Translations under genes and position numbers: made by a program
Part shown: positions 8,997 to 15,578 of the stretch, in pieces
Position numbering within the stretch: position 1 is the stretch's first letter
How the letters are laid out: each line of letters starts with the position of its first letter
Source: a virus
IMG/VR virus record: IMGVR_UViG_3300006033_000060
Location: 1 to 37,592 of that record
Length of the DNA stretch: 37,592 nt
Direction: 5' to 3' (one strand)
The notes under the pieces: generated by a model
The model's input: only the letters and a program-made list of their open reading frames with translations
The model's database searches: none
What the model was told of the DNA's origin: nothing

Positions 8997-9344
8997 ATGG
9001 CCAACCCCACCTACCAGACCTTGACCCCCGAACAGCAAGCCGCTGGCTATATGCCGTTCATGAACGTGCCCGACTACGGCACGAACCCCTGGTCGGGTAT
9101 GGTGGCGGAAGCCAACGGCAACGTGAACTCCGCGAACAACGCGGCGGCCGGAATCCCGGGGATGCAGCAAAACGCGCAAAGCCAAATGAACGCGATGAAT
9201 GCTTACGCGCAAAGCACCCAGTACCCGGCGATGGAAAACGACTACGGCCTGGGGAGTCAACCCCAGGCCGCTAAAGCCGATCCCGGTGCCACGAGCCGTG
9301 GCTTTAATCCTTGGAGCCTCCAGGGCGAGGCCCTCGCCCGCTAG
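8997..9344 (+). CDS. Low-complexity protein ending the plus-strand structural cluster
   Basis: This 115-residue protein is rich in Asn, Ala, Gln, Gly and Met, with no charged core; its composition is like that of the protein at 3897. The ATG at 8997 follows the previous stop by a few bases. The final codons and the TAG stop share the tetranucleotide CTAG with the stop of the oppositely oriented gene at 9341-9787, so the two transcription units converge with no spacer. A GC hairpin lies over its last codons. Function unknown; possibly a minor virion protein. Confidence 0.5.
   Translation: MANPTYQTLTPEQQAAGYMPFMNVPDYGTNPWSGMVAEANGNVNSANNAAAGIPGMQQNAQSQMNAMNAYAQSTQYPAMENDYGLGSQPQAAKADPGATSRGFNPWSLQGEALAR
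9323..9339. terminator. GC-rich hairpin at the convergent gene ends (possible terminator)
   Basis: GGGCGAG, a three-base loop and CTCGCCC form a perfect 7-bp stem inside the last codons of the plus-strand gene, just before the shared CTAG stop of two convergent genes. There is no T-run on either side, so it is not a classical intrinsic terminator. Its place at the only convergent junction between the two large operons makes a transcription-blocking role plausible. Confidence 0.3.
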
Positions 9345-9787
9345 CGCAATTTCATCACGTTCGGGCCGCCGGTCTTTCCTACATCGGCATCCTGCTCAAA
9401 AGAGCTCGCATCCAAAATCGGATCGAGAGCTTCGAGCTCCAAGGCCGAGAGGCGCACGTCTTTCAAGATGCGGGCAGGGAGTTGAGGGCGGTCGATTTCC
9501 ACGGTGCGGGCTTCGAACTCATCCTGCGCTTTCTTGAACTCCTCTTCCTTATCCGCGATCGGCTGGAAGGTTTGCTTGTCGAACTTGCCGTGCTCGTCAC
9601 GCTGCGCGAACTTCTCCATCACGTCGCTCTCGTATTCTTTTACGATGCGCTCACGAAGGGGCTTCAAAGCCGCATTCATTTGCTTGATGAAGTAAGCGGT
9701 GTGGCCGTCGGTCGGGGCGCTAGACAGCTTGTGCATGGCGCTTTGGAATTGGAAATTAGAAATTTGTTGGTATGTCGTTTTGATCAT
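9341..9787 (-). CDS. Conserved-looking phage protein of unknown function (148 aa)
   Basis: The ATG at 9787 has AAAGGAG upstream, lying within the end of the nuclease gene that precedes it on the minus strand (32-base overlap). The protein is helical and charged, with a Glu/Lys-rich middle (DKEEEFKKAQDEFEAR) and a C-terminal segment rich in Leu and Asp. No catalytic motif or membrane segment is seen. It is the last gene of the leftward operon. I do not recognise its function. Confidence 0.55.
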   Translation of the reverse strand: MIKTTYQQISNFQFQSAMHKLSSAPTDGHTAYFIKQMNAALKPLRERIVKEYESDVMEKFAQRDEHGKFDKQTFQPIADKEEEFKKAQDEFEARTVEIDRPQLPARILKDVRLSALELEALDPILDASSFEQDADVGKTGGPNVMKLR

Positions 9788-10094
9788 GAATCTCTCCTTT
9801 AGCTAGTTTAACAAGTACGTCTTGAATTTTTATCCAGTTCTTCGGCCGAACCACAAGGAAAATCCCCCCTCCCCGGACGATTTTCAGGCCGCGTAATGCT
9901 TGGGCCGGGGAGAGGCGGCCTACGTCGGTCTTGACTTCCATGCCCACGAACTTGCCCTTTACGCAAAGGTAGTAGTCGGGGGTGCCGACCTTACCCACTT
10001 GCTGGATGGCGTCGAAGTAAATTTTAAATTCCTTCTCCAGGAATTTTAAGAACGGGTCGATGCGGCCGACCCGGAAACGGGTCTCGGGCTTCAT
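9756..10094 (-). CDS. PD-(D/E)XK nuclease, VRR-NUC-like
   Basis: This 112-residue protein contains the nuclease core GTPDYYLCVKGKFVGMEVKT: the aspartate of the PD motif and the downstream E-x-K, followed by a Gln near SPAQALRGL and a GGGIFLVV strand. This order (G-x-P-D, E-x-K, Q, GG strand) is that of the VRR-NUC family, which includes FAN1-type and phage stand-alone nucleases acting on branched or flapped DNA. The start overlaps the previous stop as TGATG. It sits just downstream of the DNA polymerase, suggesting a role in resolving replication or packaging intermediates. Catalytic residues look intact. Substrate preference cannot be read from the sequence. Confidence 0.75.
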   Translation of the reverse strand: MKPETRFRVGRIDPFLKFLEKEFKIYFDAIQQVGKVGTPDYYLCVKGKFVGMEVKTDVGRLSPAQALRGLKIVRGGGIFLVVRPKNWIKIQDVLVKLAKGEIHDQNDIPTNF

Positions 10095-10294
10095 CAGAAT
10101 TCCTTTTTCATTTCCACTTTATCGCCAGGGCTAATCGCTACTTCCGACCACGGGAGCTTGTGCTCTTTCACCAGCATTTGGATGTAATGGGCCATGGCCT
10201 TAATTACCTCGACGACACCGATATCGTTTTCCTGGTCTTCAAAAACCATGGTTACTTTTCGTTTTCCCTCGGGAATTACTTCTACAGTTATCAT
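10094..10294 (-). CDS. Small protein of unknown function between polymerase and nuclease
   Basis: This 66-residue protein begins MITVEVIPEGK. I chose the ATG at 10294 because it overlaps the polymerase stop as ATGA and has GGAGG ten bases upstream; the ATG at 10303 would be one base from that Shine-Dalgarno. The N-terminus is beta-like, followed by a helix (VVEVIKAMAHYIQMLVKEH). It has the same beta-then-helix pattern and the words about antibody-free small phage regulators do not apply: I recognise no family. Expression is probably coupled to the polymerase. Confidence 0.55.
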   Translation of the reverse strand: MITVEVIPEGKRKVTMVFEDQENDIGVVEVIKAMAHYIQMLVKEHKLPWSEVAISPGDKVEMKKEF

Positions 10295-12234
10295 CCTGCC
10301 CATGCCTCCAAATCAGCCAAACTTGTTTTACTTGTACTCACCGAAACTTTTAGCGGGAGGTACTTGGCGGGGAAAGCCTCCTCCATAATGGTTTTGATTC
10401 TCGGAATCAAGAACTCCTCCCCATGAGCGCCATAGAAGTCGAGCTCGTCGTGGACGGTCAAAACCATTTTCGTTTTGTGACCCACGAGCAAGTCGTCGAT
10501 GCGGTTCATGGCGAGCTTCACCACGTCGGCGCACCCCCCGGCAATCAGGTAGTTCGGAGCTCGGTAGGCCCAGCGGGTGTCGGGGAAATAGTTCATGCGG
10601 CCCATCCAGTTCCGCACGTAACCCCTCCTCTCGGCCGCTTTGATCACGGCGCGAATGAGCACGTCGATTTCGGGAGAGGCATCAAGGATAGCCCGGCGAA
10701 TGGCGCGGGCTTTTTCTAAGGGAATGCCGAGCTGGTCGGCGAGCTTCTGGTCACCCCCACCGTAAATCGTCAAGAAGTTTGAAGTCTTAGCAGGTGAGCG
10801 CTTAATCTCGAATCCGGCCCGGCCAGTAGCAAGGTCGGCCGTCGCCTGGTGAACATCAGCCCCCTCCCGGACACGCTCAGCCAGAGGGGTGATATATCCA
10901 ACTTGCTCGCAGGCGTATTCGAGCATGAAGTAATATTCCATGGCCTTATAGTCGAAGCTCCAAATGTCGAAGCCGGGGGGAGGGATGATGGCTTGGCGAA
11001 TGAGCCACTCTTTGCGGGCGAGCTCTTTGCTCCCGCACTTCTCGCATTCTTGCAAGACCTCTTCGTGTTCATGCTTGCAAGCAAGGCAAACTTGTACGTT
11101 CTCTGACGTAAGGTTTTGGAAGTTTGGGCTCGACGATGAGAAGCGCCCATGCACGGCTCCATCGGGGTTGAAGTTTGGGTGAACGTAATTTCGCTTGTCG
11201 GCGTGGTAGAGGAAGCCGTGGTAGAAGCGCGAGCGCGACTCGTGATCGCGAATGGCGAGCACGGTCTTGGCGACGGGGTTTACAAACCCGGCAAGAACTT
11301 CCGATTCAAAGGTCGGATTGATTTGCCCAGTTTTCGTGGGCTTCCCGAACTCCCACCTTTCTTTGTCGGAGGCGAAGACTTCTTTGAAGAGGGGCTGGGA
11401 GTTTGAGATGTACTTCTTACCAGTGGACTTTTCAAACTCGGTGAACTTGTCGTTAAGTAGCTGGTCTTCTCGTGCGGCAGCCTTCTTGCAATAGTCAGGG
11501 TCGATGAGCACTCCATGATGTTCGATTCGAAAGACTGTGTGCGTGAGCCGACGTTCGTTTGCCAAGACCTCTTCGACAACTCTCGCTTTAGAGTTTTGAG
11601 AAAGGATTTCTCGGCTCTTTCGAGCGATGCTTTCAACTTGGCTCTCCCCGAGAGCGAAAGTTCCGCAAGCGTCGTCCAATCCGTAGCTAGATATAATTGG
11701 AAATGGTACTTTGAAATAGAATTTGTTTTTATCACGTTTCTTCCTTCCCGGTACAGTGACCCATTCCCAAGCGTGGTTCTCCTCGATCCACTTCTCAGGG
11801 CCCTCGTCTTTGGCCATGCCGATTCTTTTTAGCGCGGCGTCGAGGTCGTAGGAGAAGTGCTCATTGTATTCGACTCGGCCGATGGCTTTGGTGCAGTGGA
11901 TTTCCCCAGCAAGGAAGCAATTGTCTTGGGCAAGAATCGCCATATCGAACTTGGCGTTTTGGAGGAACCACAACTTCTGCGAATCACAAAACAGGTGTAG
12001 CCGGAGTCGCTCCAGGTGGGATGGGCTGAGAACCCATTCGGCACCAAGATCATCGTAGGCTTGGAAGTTGAAATAATAACCTTCATCTCTCCCGGCTGCG
12101 ATAATAGCCGAGAACAGTCGATCACCGTGATAGGGTCTGAGGCCATACGTTTCCGTGTCGAGCGCCAGGCGGGGCGCTTCCTTAAGCCGTTCTACAACGG
12201 CATCAAATTCACCCCGCCCGACGACTTTCTTCAT
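10291..12234 (-). CDS. polA: Family A DNA polymerase with 3'-5' exonuclease domain
   Basis: This 647-residue replicative polymerase has a proofreading domain with LALDTETYG (Asp26, Glu28), NAKFDMAIL (Asp97) and SSYGLDDACGT (Tyr184, Asp188 region). The polymerase domain has GRFSSSSPNFQNL, motif A WSFDYKAMEYY (Asp428; the usual S-Q-I of DYSQIE is replaced by K-A-M), motif B RSPAKTSNFLTIYGG and motif C LTVHDELDF (Asp596). There is no 5'-3' exonuclease domain, as usual in phages. Unusually, four cysteines (383, 386, 397, 400) form a C-x2-C...C-x2-C ribbon between the FQNL motif and motif A. The ATG overlaps the stop of the histone-like gene as ATGA. It copies the phage genome, presumably with the primase-helicase at 22030. 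Confidence 0.92.
   Translation of the reverse strand: MKKVVGRGEFDAVVERLKEAPRLALDTETYGLRPYHGDRLFSAIIAAGRDEGYYFNFQAYDDLGAEWVLSPSHLERLRLHLFCDSQKLWFLQNAKFDMAILAQDNCFLAGEIHCTKAIGRVEYNEHFSYDLDAALKRIGMAKDEGPEKWIEENHAWEWVTVPGRKKRDKNKFYFKVPFPIISSYGLDDACGTFALGESQVESIARKSREILSQNSKARVVEEVLANERRLTHTVFRIEHHGVLIDPDYCKKAAAREDQLLNDKFTEFEKSTGKKYISNSQPLFKEVFASDKERWEFGKPTKTGQINPTFESEVLAGFVNPVAKTVLAIRDHESRSRFYHGFLYHADKRNYVHPNFNPDGAVHGRFSSSSPNFQNLTSENVQVCLACKHEHEEVLQECEKCGSKELARKEWLIRQAIIPPPGFDIWSFDYKAMEYYFMLEYACEQVGYITPLAERVREGADVHQATADLATGRAGFEIKRSPAKTSNFLTIYGGGDQKLADQLGIPLEKARAIRRAILDASPEIDVLIRAVIKAAERRGYVRNWMGRMNYFPDTRWAYRAPNYLIAGGCADVVKLAMNRIDDLLVGHKTKMVLTVHDELDFYGAHGEEFLIPRIKTIMEEAFPAKYLPLKVSVSTSKTSLADLEAWAG
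11035..11088 (-). other. Zinc-ribbon-like insertion within the DNA polymerase
   Basis: Codons 383-400 of the polymerase encode CLACKHEHEEVLQECEKC. The two C-x-x-C pairs, ten residues apart, are typical of a small zinc ribbon or knuckle. Bacterial Pol I has only a short linker at this place, between the Q-N-I/L motif and motif A. Zinc binding is inferred from cysteine spacing. Confidence 0.6.
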
Positions 12235-12659
12235 GCGTGACTAGATACTTTCGTAGTGCTCGCCTTTTTCACGGGCGGCTTCTTGGAGCTCGTCGCTTTG
12301 GCTACGATGTTTTTCACCGCTGCCTTGGCTCTCGATTTGAGGTCGGCTTTCCCCCGGGCCGCCGTGGCCGGACGCTTTTTTCCAGCTTTCCCAGAGGTTT
12401 TCTTGGGAGCGGCGGGCGTCTTGGTACGGGTCTTTTTTACGGGCTTCGGGGCACGAACCTCCCTAGGGGTAAGCGCGGTCTCAGCCATATCTTTAGAGCG
12501 CTGCATGCTCTCTTTGTCACCGTGGTCCTTGGCGATAAGGAAGTTCACGTAGTTCGAGAAACTACCCCACTCGGCGCCTTTCACTTTGGCGCGGCGGGCG
12601 TTGATCGGTTCGGCATACACATAGAGGGTCGCGGTTAAGGTGCGGCCTTTAAGTTTCAT
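12231..12659 (-). CDS. Ribbon-helix-helix-like protein with histone-H1-like basic tail
   Basis: The start is the ATG at 12659, which has TAGGAG six bases upstream; an in-frame extension to 12746 would run inside the exonuclease gene. The first 50 residues contain TLTATLYVYAEPI then GSFSNYVNFLIAKDH, resembling a ribbon-helix-helix unit (strand, then S-x-Y-V-x-x-L-I helix). From about residue 65 the protein is almost only Lys, Ala, Pro, Thr, Ser and Arg, with KKP, KKT and AAKA-like patterns as in eukaryotic H1 tails and bacterial H1-like proteins. It probably binds DNA, either as a regulator or by coating it. It lies directly upstream of the polymerase (ATGA overlap), and its leader carries an ACTTG/CAAGT inverted repeat. 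Confidence 0.65.
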   Translation of the reverse strand: MKLKGRTLTATLYVYAEPINARRAKVKGAEWGSFSNYVNFLIAKDHGDKESMQRSKDMAETALTPREVRAPKPVKKTRTKTPAAPKKTSGKAGKKRPATAARGKADLKSRAKAAVKNIVAKATSSKKPPVKKASTTKVSSHA

Positions 12660-12671
12660 TTTATCTCCTAG

Positions 12672-12686
12672 ACTTGTTTCCCAAGT
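12672..12686 (-). promoter_or_regulatory. Inverted repeat in the histone-like gene leader (possible operator)
   Basis: ACTTG, five bases, CAAGT lies in the 37-base gap between the exonuclease stop and the histone-like gene start, just upstream of the TAGGAG ribosome site. Most junctions in this operon overlap, so a spacer here is unusual. The same half-sites with the same spacing occur at 26612-26626. It may bind a regulator or form a short mRNA hairpin. Confidence 0.35.
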
Positions 12687-12696
12687 AAAGCCGCGC

Positions 12697-13494
12697 TCAC
12701 CGTAGCACAGACACCCTAAAAGGTGCAGCAAGTTTTTCTTGCTCAACTTTGCCGCGTTTCACTCTCTTCACCCAGCACTTGGGAAAATTCTCATTCGTGC
12801 CCCGAACATTTTCCCACGAGTAACCGAGGGCGGTGGCCTGTTCCTTGCCTACACCGCCGTCGCCACCCTTGCCCACCCAGGGCCCCAGGATATCGGCCTT
12901 CAAAATGCTCCACGGTTCCCGGGCGTAAGCCAGGATATCGTCGATATGGTAGCACCCGAGCACGAGGTCGAGCATGAGCTCCACGTCGTTGTCGGCCCGG
13001 TGCAGTTTGCGGTGATCCATCCGAACGCCGTGATCGAGCGCGAGGTGCGAGAGTTTTTTGCAGGTAAATTTCTGGGGGTAAGGCACGTCTTGGTAGGTGC
13101 AAATCCACTCCCGCGAGAGGGGTTCTAAGCTCAGCTTCTTTACCTGACTATTATAGACGGTCTCGTCAAAGAGCTTATTGTGCGCCATGACAATATCCGC
13201 CATCGCCACGAGCTCCCTCACTTTAGCCATGGCCGGGAGGGGGGCACGCCCTCGCTCCCGTAAATCGCGGTCGGAAATGCCCGTCAGTTCGACGATCTCC
13301 TGGGTTTGAGGGGGGTAGCTAGGGTCGTATACCAAATCGCAGTAGCGCTCGATTTCGCGCCTCTCCGGCAGACCGTTTCGGTTGGCGAAAATTTCGAGCT
13401 CCACGAGCACGGCCCCCACCTCGGTCACGTTCGTGGTTTCCGCCTCTTTTCCCTGGGTCTCAAAATCGAGGCCCAAAACTTTCAAGTATCTCAT
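12697..13494 (-). CDS. DnaQ-like 3'-5' exonuclease (DEDDh family)
   Basis: This 265-residue protein shows all DEDDh motifs: exo I GLDFETQG (D-x-E), exo II AHNKLFDETVY (H-N-x-x-F-D) and exo III HRADNDVELML, where the His five residues before Asp marks the h subtype. This is the fold of the epsilon proofreading subunit and RNase T. About 90 extra C-terminal residues after the exonuclease core end in a basic stretch. The polymerase already has its own exonuclease, so this enzyme probably does separate work such as DNA or RNA end trimming or host DNA degradation. The ATG overlaps the preceding stop as ATGA. Confidence 0.85.
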   Translation of the reverse strand: MRYLKVLGLDFETQGKEAETTNVTEVGAVLVELEIFANRNGLPERREIERYCDLVYDPSYPPQTQEIVELTGISDRDLRERGRAPLPAMAKVRELVAMADIVMAHNKLFDETVYNSQVKKLSLEPLSREWICTYQDVPYPQKFTCKKLSHLALDHGVRMDHRKLHRADNDVELMLDLVLGCYHIDDILAYAREPWSILKADILGPWVGKGGDGGVGKEQATALGYSWENVRGTNENFPKCWVKRVKRGKVEQEKLAAPFRVSVLR

Positions 13495-13676
13495 TGCCCG
13501 AACCTTTTCTTAATTCGCGAGGGGCTGGCCGATTTTGCGGCGCCCTTCTTGGTTATACGCTCCGGGAGCTCGGGAGGGCTTTCCTTCTCCCACTCCTCGT
13601 AAGTCGCTTTGGTAATTTTCCCTTCGGCCACCATGGCCTGAAACTTCTTTCTTTGCGCTTCCGACTTGAACGGCAT
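13491..13676 (-). CDS. Small basic phage protein, MPFKSEAQRKKF type
   Basis: This 61-residue protein begins MPFKSEAQRKKFQAMVAEG; this N-terminus (MPFKS-x-A-Q-R-x-x-F) is one I recall in many short phage proteins without known function. I chose the ATG at 13676 because of that pattern and a purine-rich GGGGGAGA just upstream. It is highly charged and has a Trp-Glu segment (TYEEWEKE). Its end overlaps the exonuclease start as ATGA. The region also lies under the C-terminal half of another open frame (13510-13902). Confidence 0.65.
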   Translation of the reverse strand: MPFKSEAQRKKFQAMVAEGKITKATYEEWEKESPPELPERITKKGAAKSASPSRIKKRFGQ

Positions 13677-13902
13677 TCTCCCCCCTTGGCTTGATGAGCC
13701 CCTGGTCAATGTATCTCTGGCGCAAAGCCGCGATTTGCTCTGGCAACATCAGCGGGCGCTCCCACCGGGAGAGGGGCTTCTCGGGCGGCTTAATTAATCC
13801 TTGTTTAATGTATCTTGCTTTGAGCTCCTGGCAGTAGCGATCCGTAAACTCCTCGTCGATCGCCAGCATCCCCTTCACTTCACCCAGCTTCGGTCCCCTC
13901 AT
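13510..13902 (-). CDS. Protein with internal RYI-QGLIKP repeat, 3' half overlapping another gene
   Basis: The ATG at 13902 follows the preceding stop directly (TAA then ATG) with GGGAGAG upstream. The first ~77 residues look genuine and contain two copies of a repeat, ELKARYIKQGLIKPPE and AALRQRYIDQGLIKPRG, about 36 residues apart. Beyond that the frame runs about 165 bases through the MPFKS gene in another phase and becomes Gly/Arg-rich low-quality sequence. The protein may really end this way, or a frameshift may fuse the repeat part to the MPFKS protein. The N-terminal part is well supported and the C-terminal part is not. Function unknown. Confidence 0.45.
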   Translation of the reverse strand: MRGPKLGEVKGMLAIDEEFTDRYCQELKARYIKQGLIKPPEKPLSRWERPLMLPEQIAALRQRYIDQGLIKPRGENAVQVGSAKKEVSGHGGRRENYQSDLRGVGEGKPSRAPGAYNQEGRRKIGQPLAN

Positions 13903-14196
13903 TTACTCTCCCATGTAGCGCCCCCCGTGGCGCTCGGCCGGAGGAGGCTGGTGTTTTTCTACTTCGTTATTCCAGGGGATCGTAAAGTCGCCCTGCACGC
14001 GAGCAGTGATAAGCTGCATCGTGTAGGCGCTAATGGTGCCAATAATTTCCGCTACTGACAAGGGCTTGTCGAGCAAGTTTACTATGTCTATTTGCAAGTG
14101 ATCCTTTGATTCCGACCACACGGCGCGTAGCGCAACAGGCACGCCACGCTTCACCATTTCATCTTTCTCAGGGATTTCCGGTTTGTCGATTTTCAA
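13903..14196 (-). CDS. Small protein of unknown function with TTG start
   Basis: This 97-residue protein starts at TTG (14196), preceded by TAGGAG at seven-base spacing, and begins MKIDKPEIPEKDEM. A strand-rich region is followed by a helix (PLSVAEIIGTISAYTMQLI) and a Pro/His/Arg-rich tail. The protein at 10094 shows a broadly similar beta-then-helix arrangement; whether they are related is unclear. A 181-base structured spacer lies upstream. Confidence 0.5.
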   Translation of the reverse strand: MKIDKPEIPEKDEMVKRGVPVALRAVWSESKDHLQIDIVNLLDKPLSVAEIIGTISAYTMQLITARVQGDFTIPWNNEVEKHQPPPAERHGGRYMGE

Positions 14197-14377
14197 GGGA
14201 ACTCCTAAATGAAGTAGCGGCTGGAAGGTGGGCCCTTACGAGGCTTGCCACTGTACACCCCCTAAGGGGAAACCGGGGTAGCTACCCCCAGCTCATCCAG
14301 CCGTACCATTCCGCTCGCCAGCTACTAGTTCAGCCAGCTTCGAAGCCCGGGCACTATGGTTCCCGGGAAGCAGAAAC
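14197..14377 (-). other. Structured intergenic spacer
   Basis: This 181-base gap in an otherwise overlapping operon holds no convincing gene: the only minus-strand reading is a 15-codon ORF without a good ribosome site. It contains the cloverleaf-like fold at 14218-14303 and, at about 14338-14370, a second pairing in which CCCGGG and CCCGGG flank a ten-base loop, extended by GCTT and AAGC across a bulge. Confidence 0.5.
14218..14303 (-). ncRNA. Candidate structured RNA element (cloverleaf-like)
   Basis: An 8-bp outer helix (CGGCTGGA at 14218-14225 with TCCAGCCG at 14296-14303) encloses three hairpins: 14228-14251 (GTGG...CCAC with an inner GCC/GGC), 14259-14269 (CCCC-TAA-GGGG) and 14275-14288 (the perfect palindrome GGGGTAGCTACCCC). 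It has tRNA-like size but lacks seven-base anticodon and T loops. It lies in the leader of the TTG-start gene within the leftward operon. It could be a processing site, a translational control element or a stable RNA. The strand is assumed from the flanking genes. Confidence 0.4.
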
Positions 14378-14512
14378 TTATTTTCTTTCGCGCTTCAAGC
14401 GCCGCTGGAGTTTCCTCTCGGCGCGAGCTCGCTTGTTACGGGGCCGGTTGATTCTACGCAGCTTTCGCCGCGTCTCCTCGCTCGGGCCCCAAGCACTTCC
14501 TTTGAGATTCAT
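14378..14512 (-). CDS. Very basic 44-residue protein
   Basis: This short gene begins MNLKGSAWGPSEETRRK and ends RRLKRERK. Its ATG overlaps the stop of the upstream SSB-like gene by one base (TAATG), the same coupling used elsewhere in the window. Nearly half the residues are Arg or Lys and there are no cysteines, so nucleic-acid binding is likely. It could help the SSB candidate or bind RNA. No family is recognised; support comes from the overlap, the composition and the compact operon. Confidence 0.55.
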   Translation of the reverse strand: MNLKGSAWGPSEETRRKLRRINRPRNKRARAERKLQRRLKRERK

Positions 14513-15381
14513 TAGAAGTTACCGCCACCGGCACCGCCCTGCTCGGAAGCAGAGCTGCCCTCGTCGGTATCATCCACACGGAGCGTAGTGGTAGCCACGA
14601 TATTGGCCCAATACTGTACGTGCTGGAGGTCTTCTTTCGCTACCGGCGTGGGCTTGGCGCGATCTACCTTGAACACGTAGAAGGTGCCCTGGTCGTTCTT
14701 GTCGAGAAAGTTCGACAATTTCAACTTGTACTTCCATGCAGGCTGATTGAATTGCTGAGCCTGGGAGAAGAACGTCACCACTTCTTTCCCGGCCGTAAAG
14801 CCCGTGGAGCGGAACGTGATGAGGATGGGGGTGAGGGCCTTCGAGAGGTCAGGCATCTCACCGGCTTCGGCTTTCTTCATCTCCTCGGCGTAGGCCTTGA
14901 TATCGGCAGGCAGGAGAGCGAAGAGCGACAAGCACTTCACCCGGCGCCACTCCAGTGCTCCCGGCGTTCCGGCCGGAACTTCATTGCGGTCTTTGTCGGC
15001 CACGTAATTCCAGGGGAGGGTGTCGTTCTTGGCGGTACGGGGCTCGATGCCACGGAACTCGTAGCGGTTTCCTCCCACCGGCTTGCACTCATTGATCCAG
15101 GTCGGAGCGGGTTCGGCCAGGGGGATGAACTCCAGCGGTTGATCGGGATTGCCGAGCACTTCTTTCGAGGTGCTCTTCACCATATCGCCGAGCTGGATCG
15201 TCGCGCCGTCCGGGGTTTTAATCCGGTCCTTCACGAAGTCAGACGTGCCTTGCATCAGGAGCAAGCGAGGAATGATCACGTCGCTCGGCAGGATGCCGCT
15301 CGGTGCTTGGGGCGGGGCACTCGTGGCCACGGCCGTGGTTTCAGCTTTCGCTACTTGGGTCTCTTCTTTCTTTTGCTTCAT
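14512..15381 (-). CDS. Candidate single-stranded DNA-binding protein
   Basis: This 289-residue protein has AAAAAGGAG upstream of its ATG. A Lys/Gln/Ala/Pro-rich, probably disordered N-terminus precedes VIIPRLLLMQGTSDFVKD and a long beta-rich region with GDMVKSTSKEVLG, LEFIPLAE, ILITFRSTGFTAGKEV and TFYVFKVDRA. The C-terminus is acidic then glycine-rich and ends in an aromatic residue (DDTDEG...GGGNF), the arrangement typical of SSB proteins that recruit partners through an acidic tail with a terminal Phe. I recall similar beta-rich proteins next to phage replication genes. The SSB role is inferred from this tail, size and position; no OB-fold signature is provable by eye. Confidence 0.5.
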   Translation of the reverse strand: MKQKKEETQVAKAETTAVATSAPPQAPSGILPSDVIIPRLLLMQGTSDFVKDRIKTPDGATIQLGDMVKSTSKEVLGNPDQPLEFIPLAEPAPTWINECKPVGGNRYEFRGIEPRTAKNDTLPWNYVADKDRNEVPAGTPGALEWRRVKCLSLFALLPADIKAYAEEMKKAEAGEMPDLSKALTPILITFRSTGFTAGKEVVTFFSQAQQFNQPAWKYKLKLSNFLDKNDQGTFYVFKVDRAKPTPVAKEDLQHVQYWANIVATTTLRVDDTDEGSSASEQGGAGGGNF

Positions 15382-15578
15382 AGGTCTTGCTCCTTTTTCT
15401 TCGTGTAGTTGAGGTACATCGAGTCGCCGTTCTCGAAAGTCACGCTAATAGAGCGCGTGGTGCTCCAGGTGCTCTCGGTTTGTTCCACGCGCTCGCGCTT
15501 TGCTTTCTGCACCTCACCACGAGCGAGTGCCGTAATTACTTGTTCAACAAGTTCATTGATAACCTTTTCCTGATCCAT
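15378..15578 (-). CDS. Small protein of unknown function (66 aa)
   Basis: The ATG overlaps the previous stop as TAATG and the stop overlaps the next start as ATGA, so it is held between two coupled genes. An N-terminal helix (MDQEKVINELVEQVITALARG) leads to a short beta-like end (SISVTFENGDSMYLNYT). No motif is recognised. Confidence 0.55.
   Translation of the reverse strand: MDQEKVINELVEQVITALARGEVQKAKRERVEQTESTWSTTRSISVTFENGDSMYLNYTKKKEQDL

Noticed and set aside
14218-14303. tRNA gene
   Set aside because: Size and cloverleaf shape fit, but two hairpins have loops of only three or four bases and no seven-base anticodon or T loop, and no T-loop consensus is present on either strand.
14106-14588. 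Long plus-strand open frame of 160 codons
   Set aside because: It lies antisense to three minus-strand genes and the structured spacer, has Arg/Ser/Leu-rich composition and no ribosome site.
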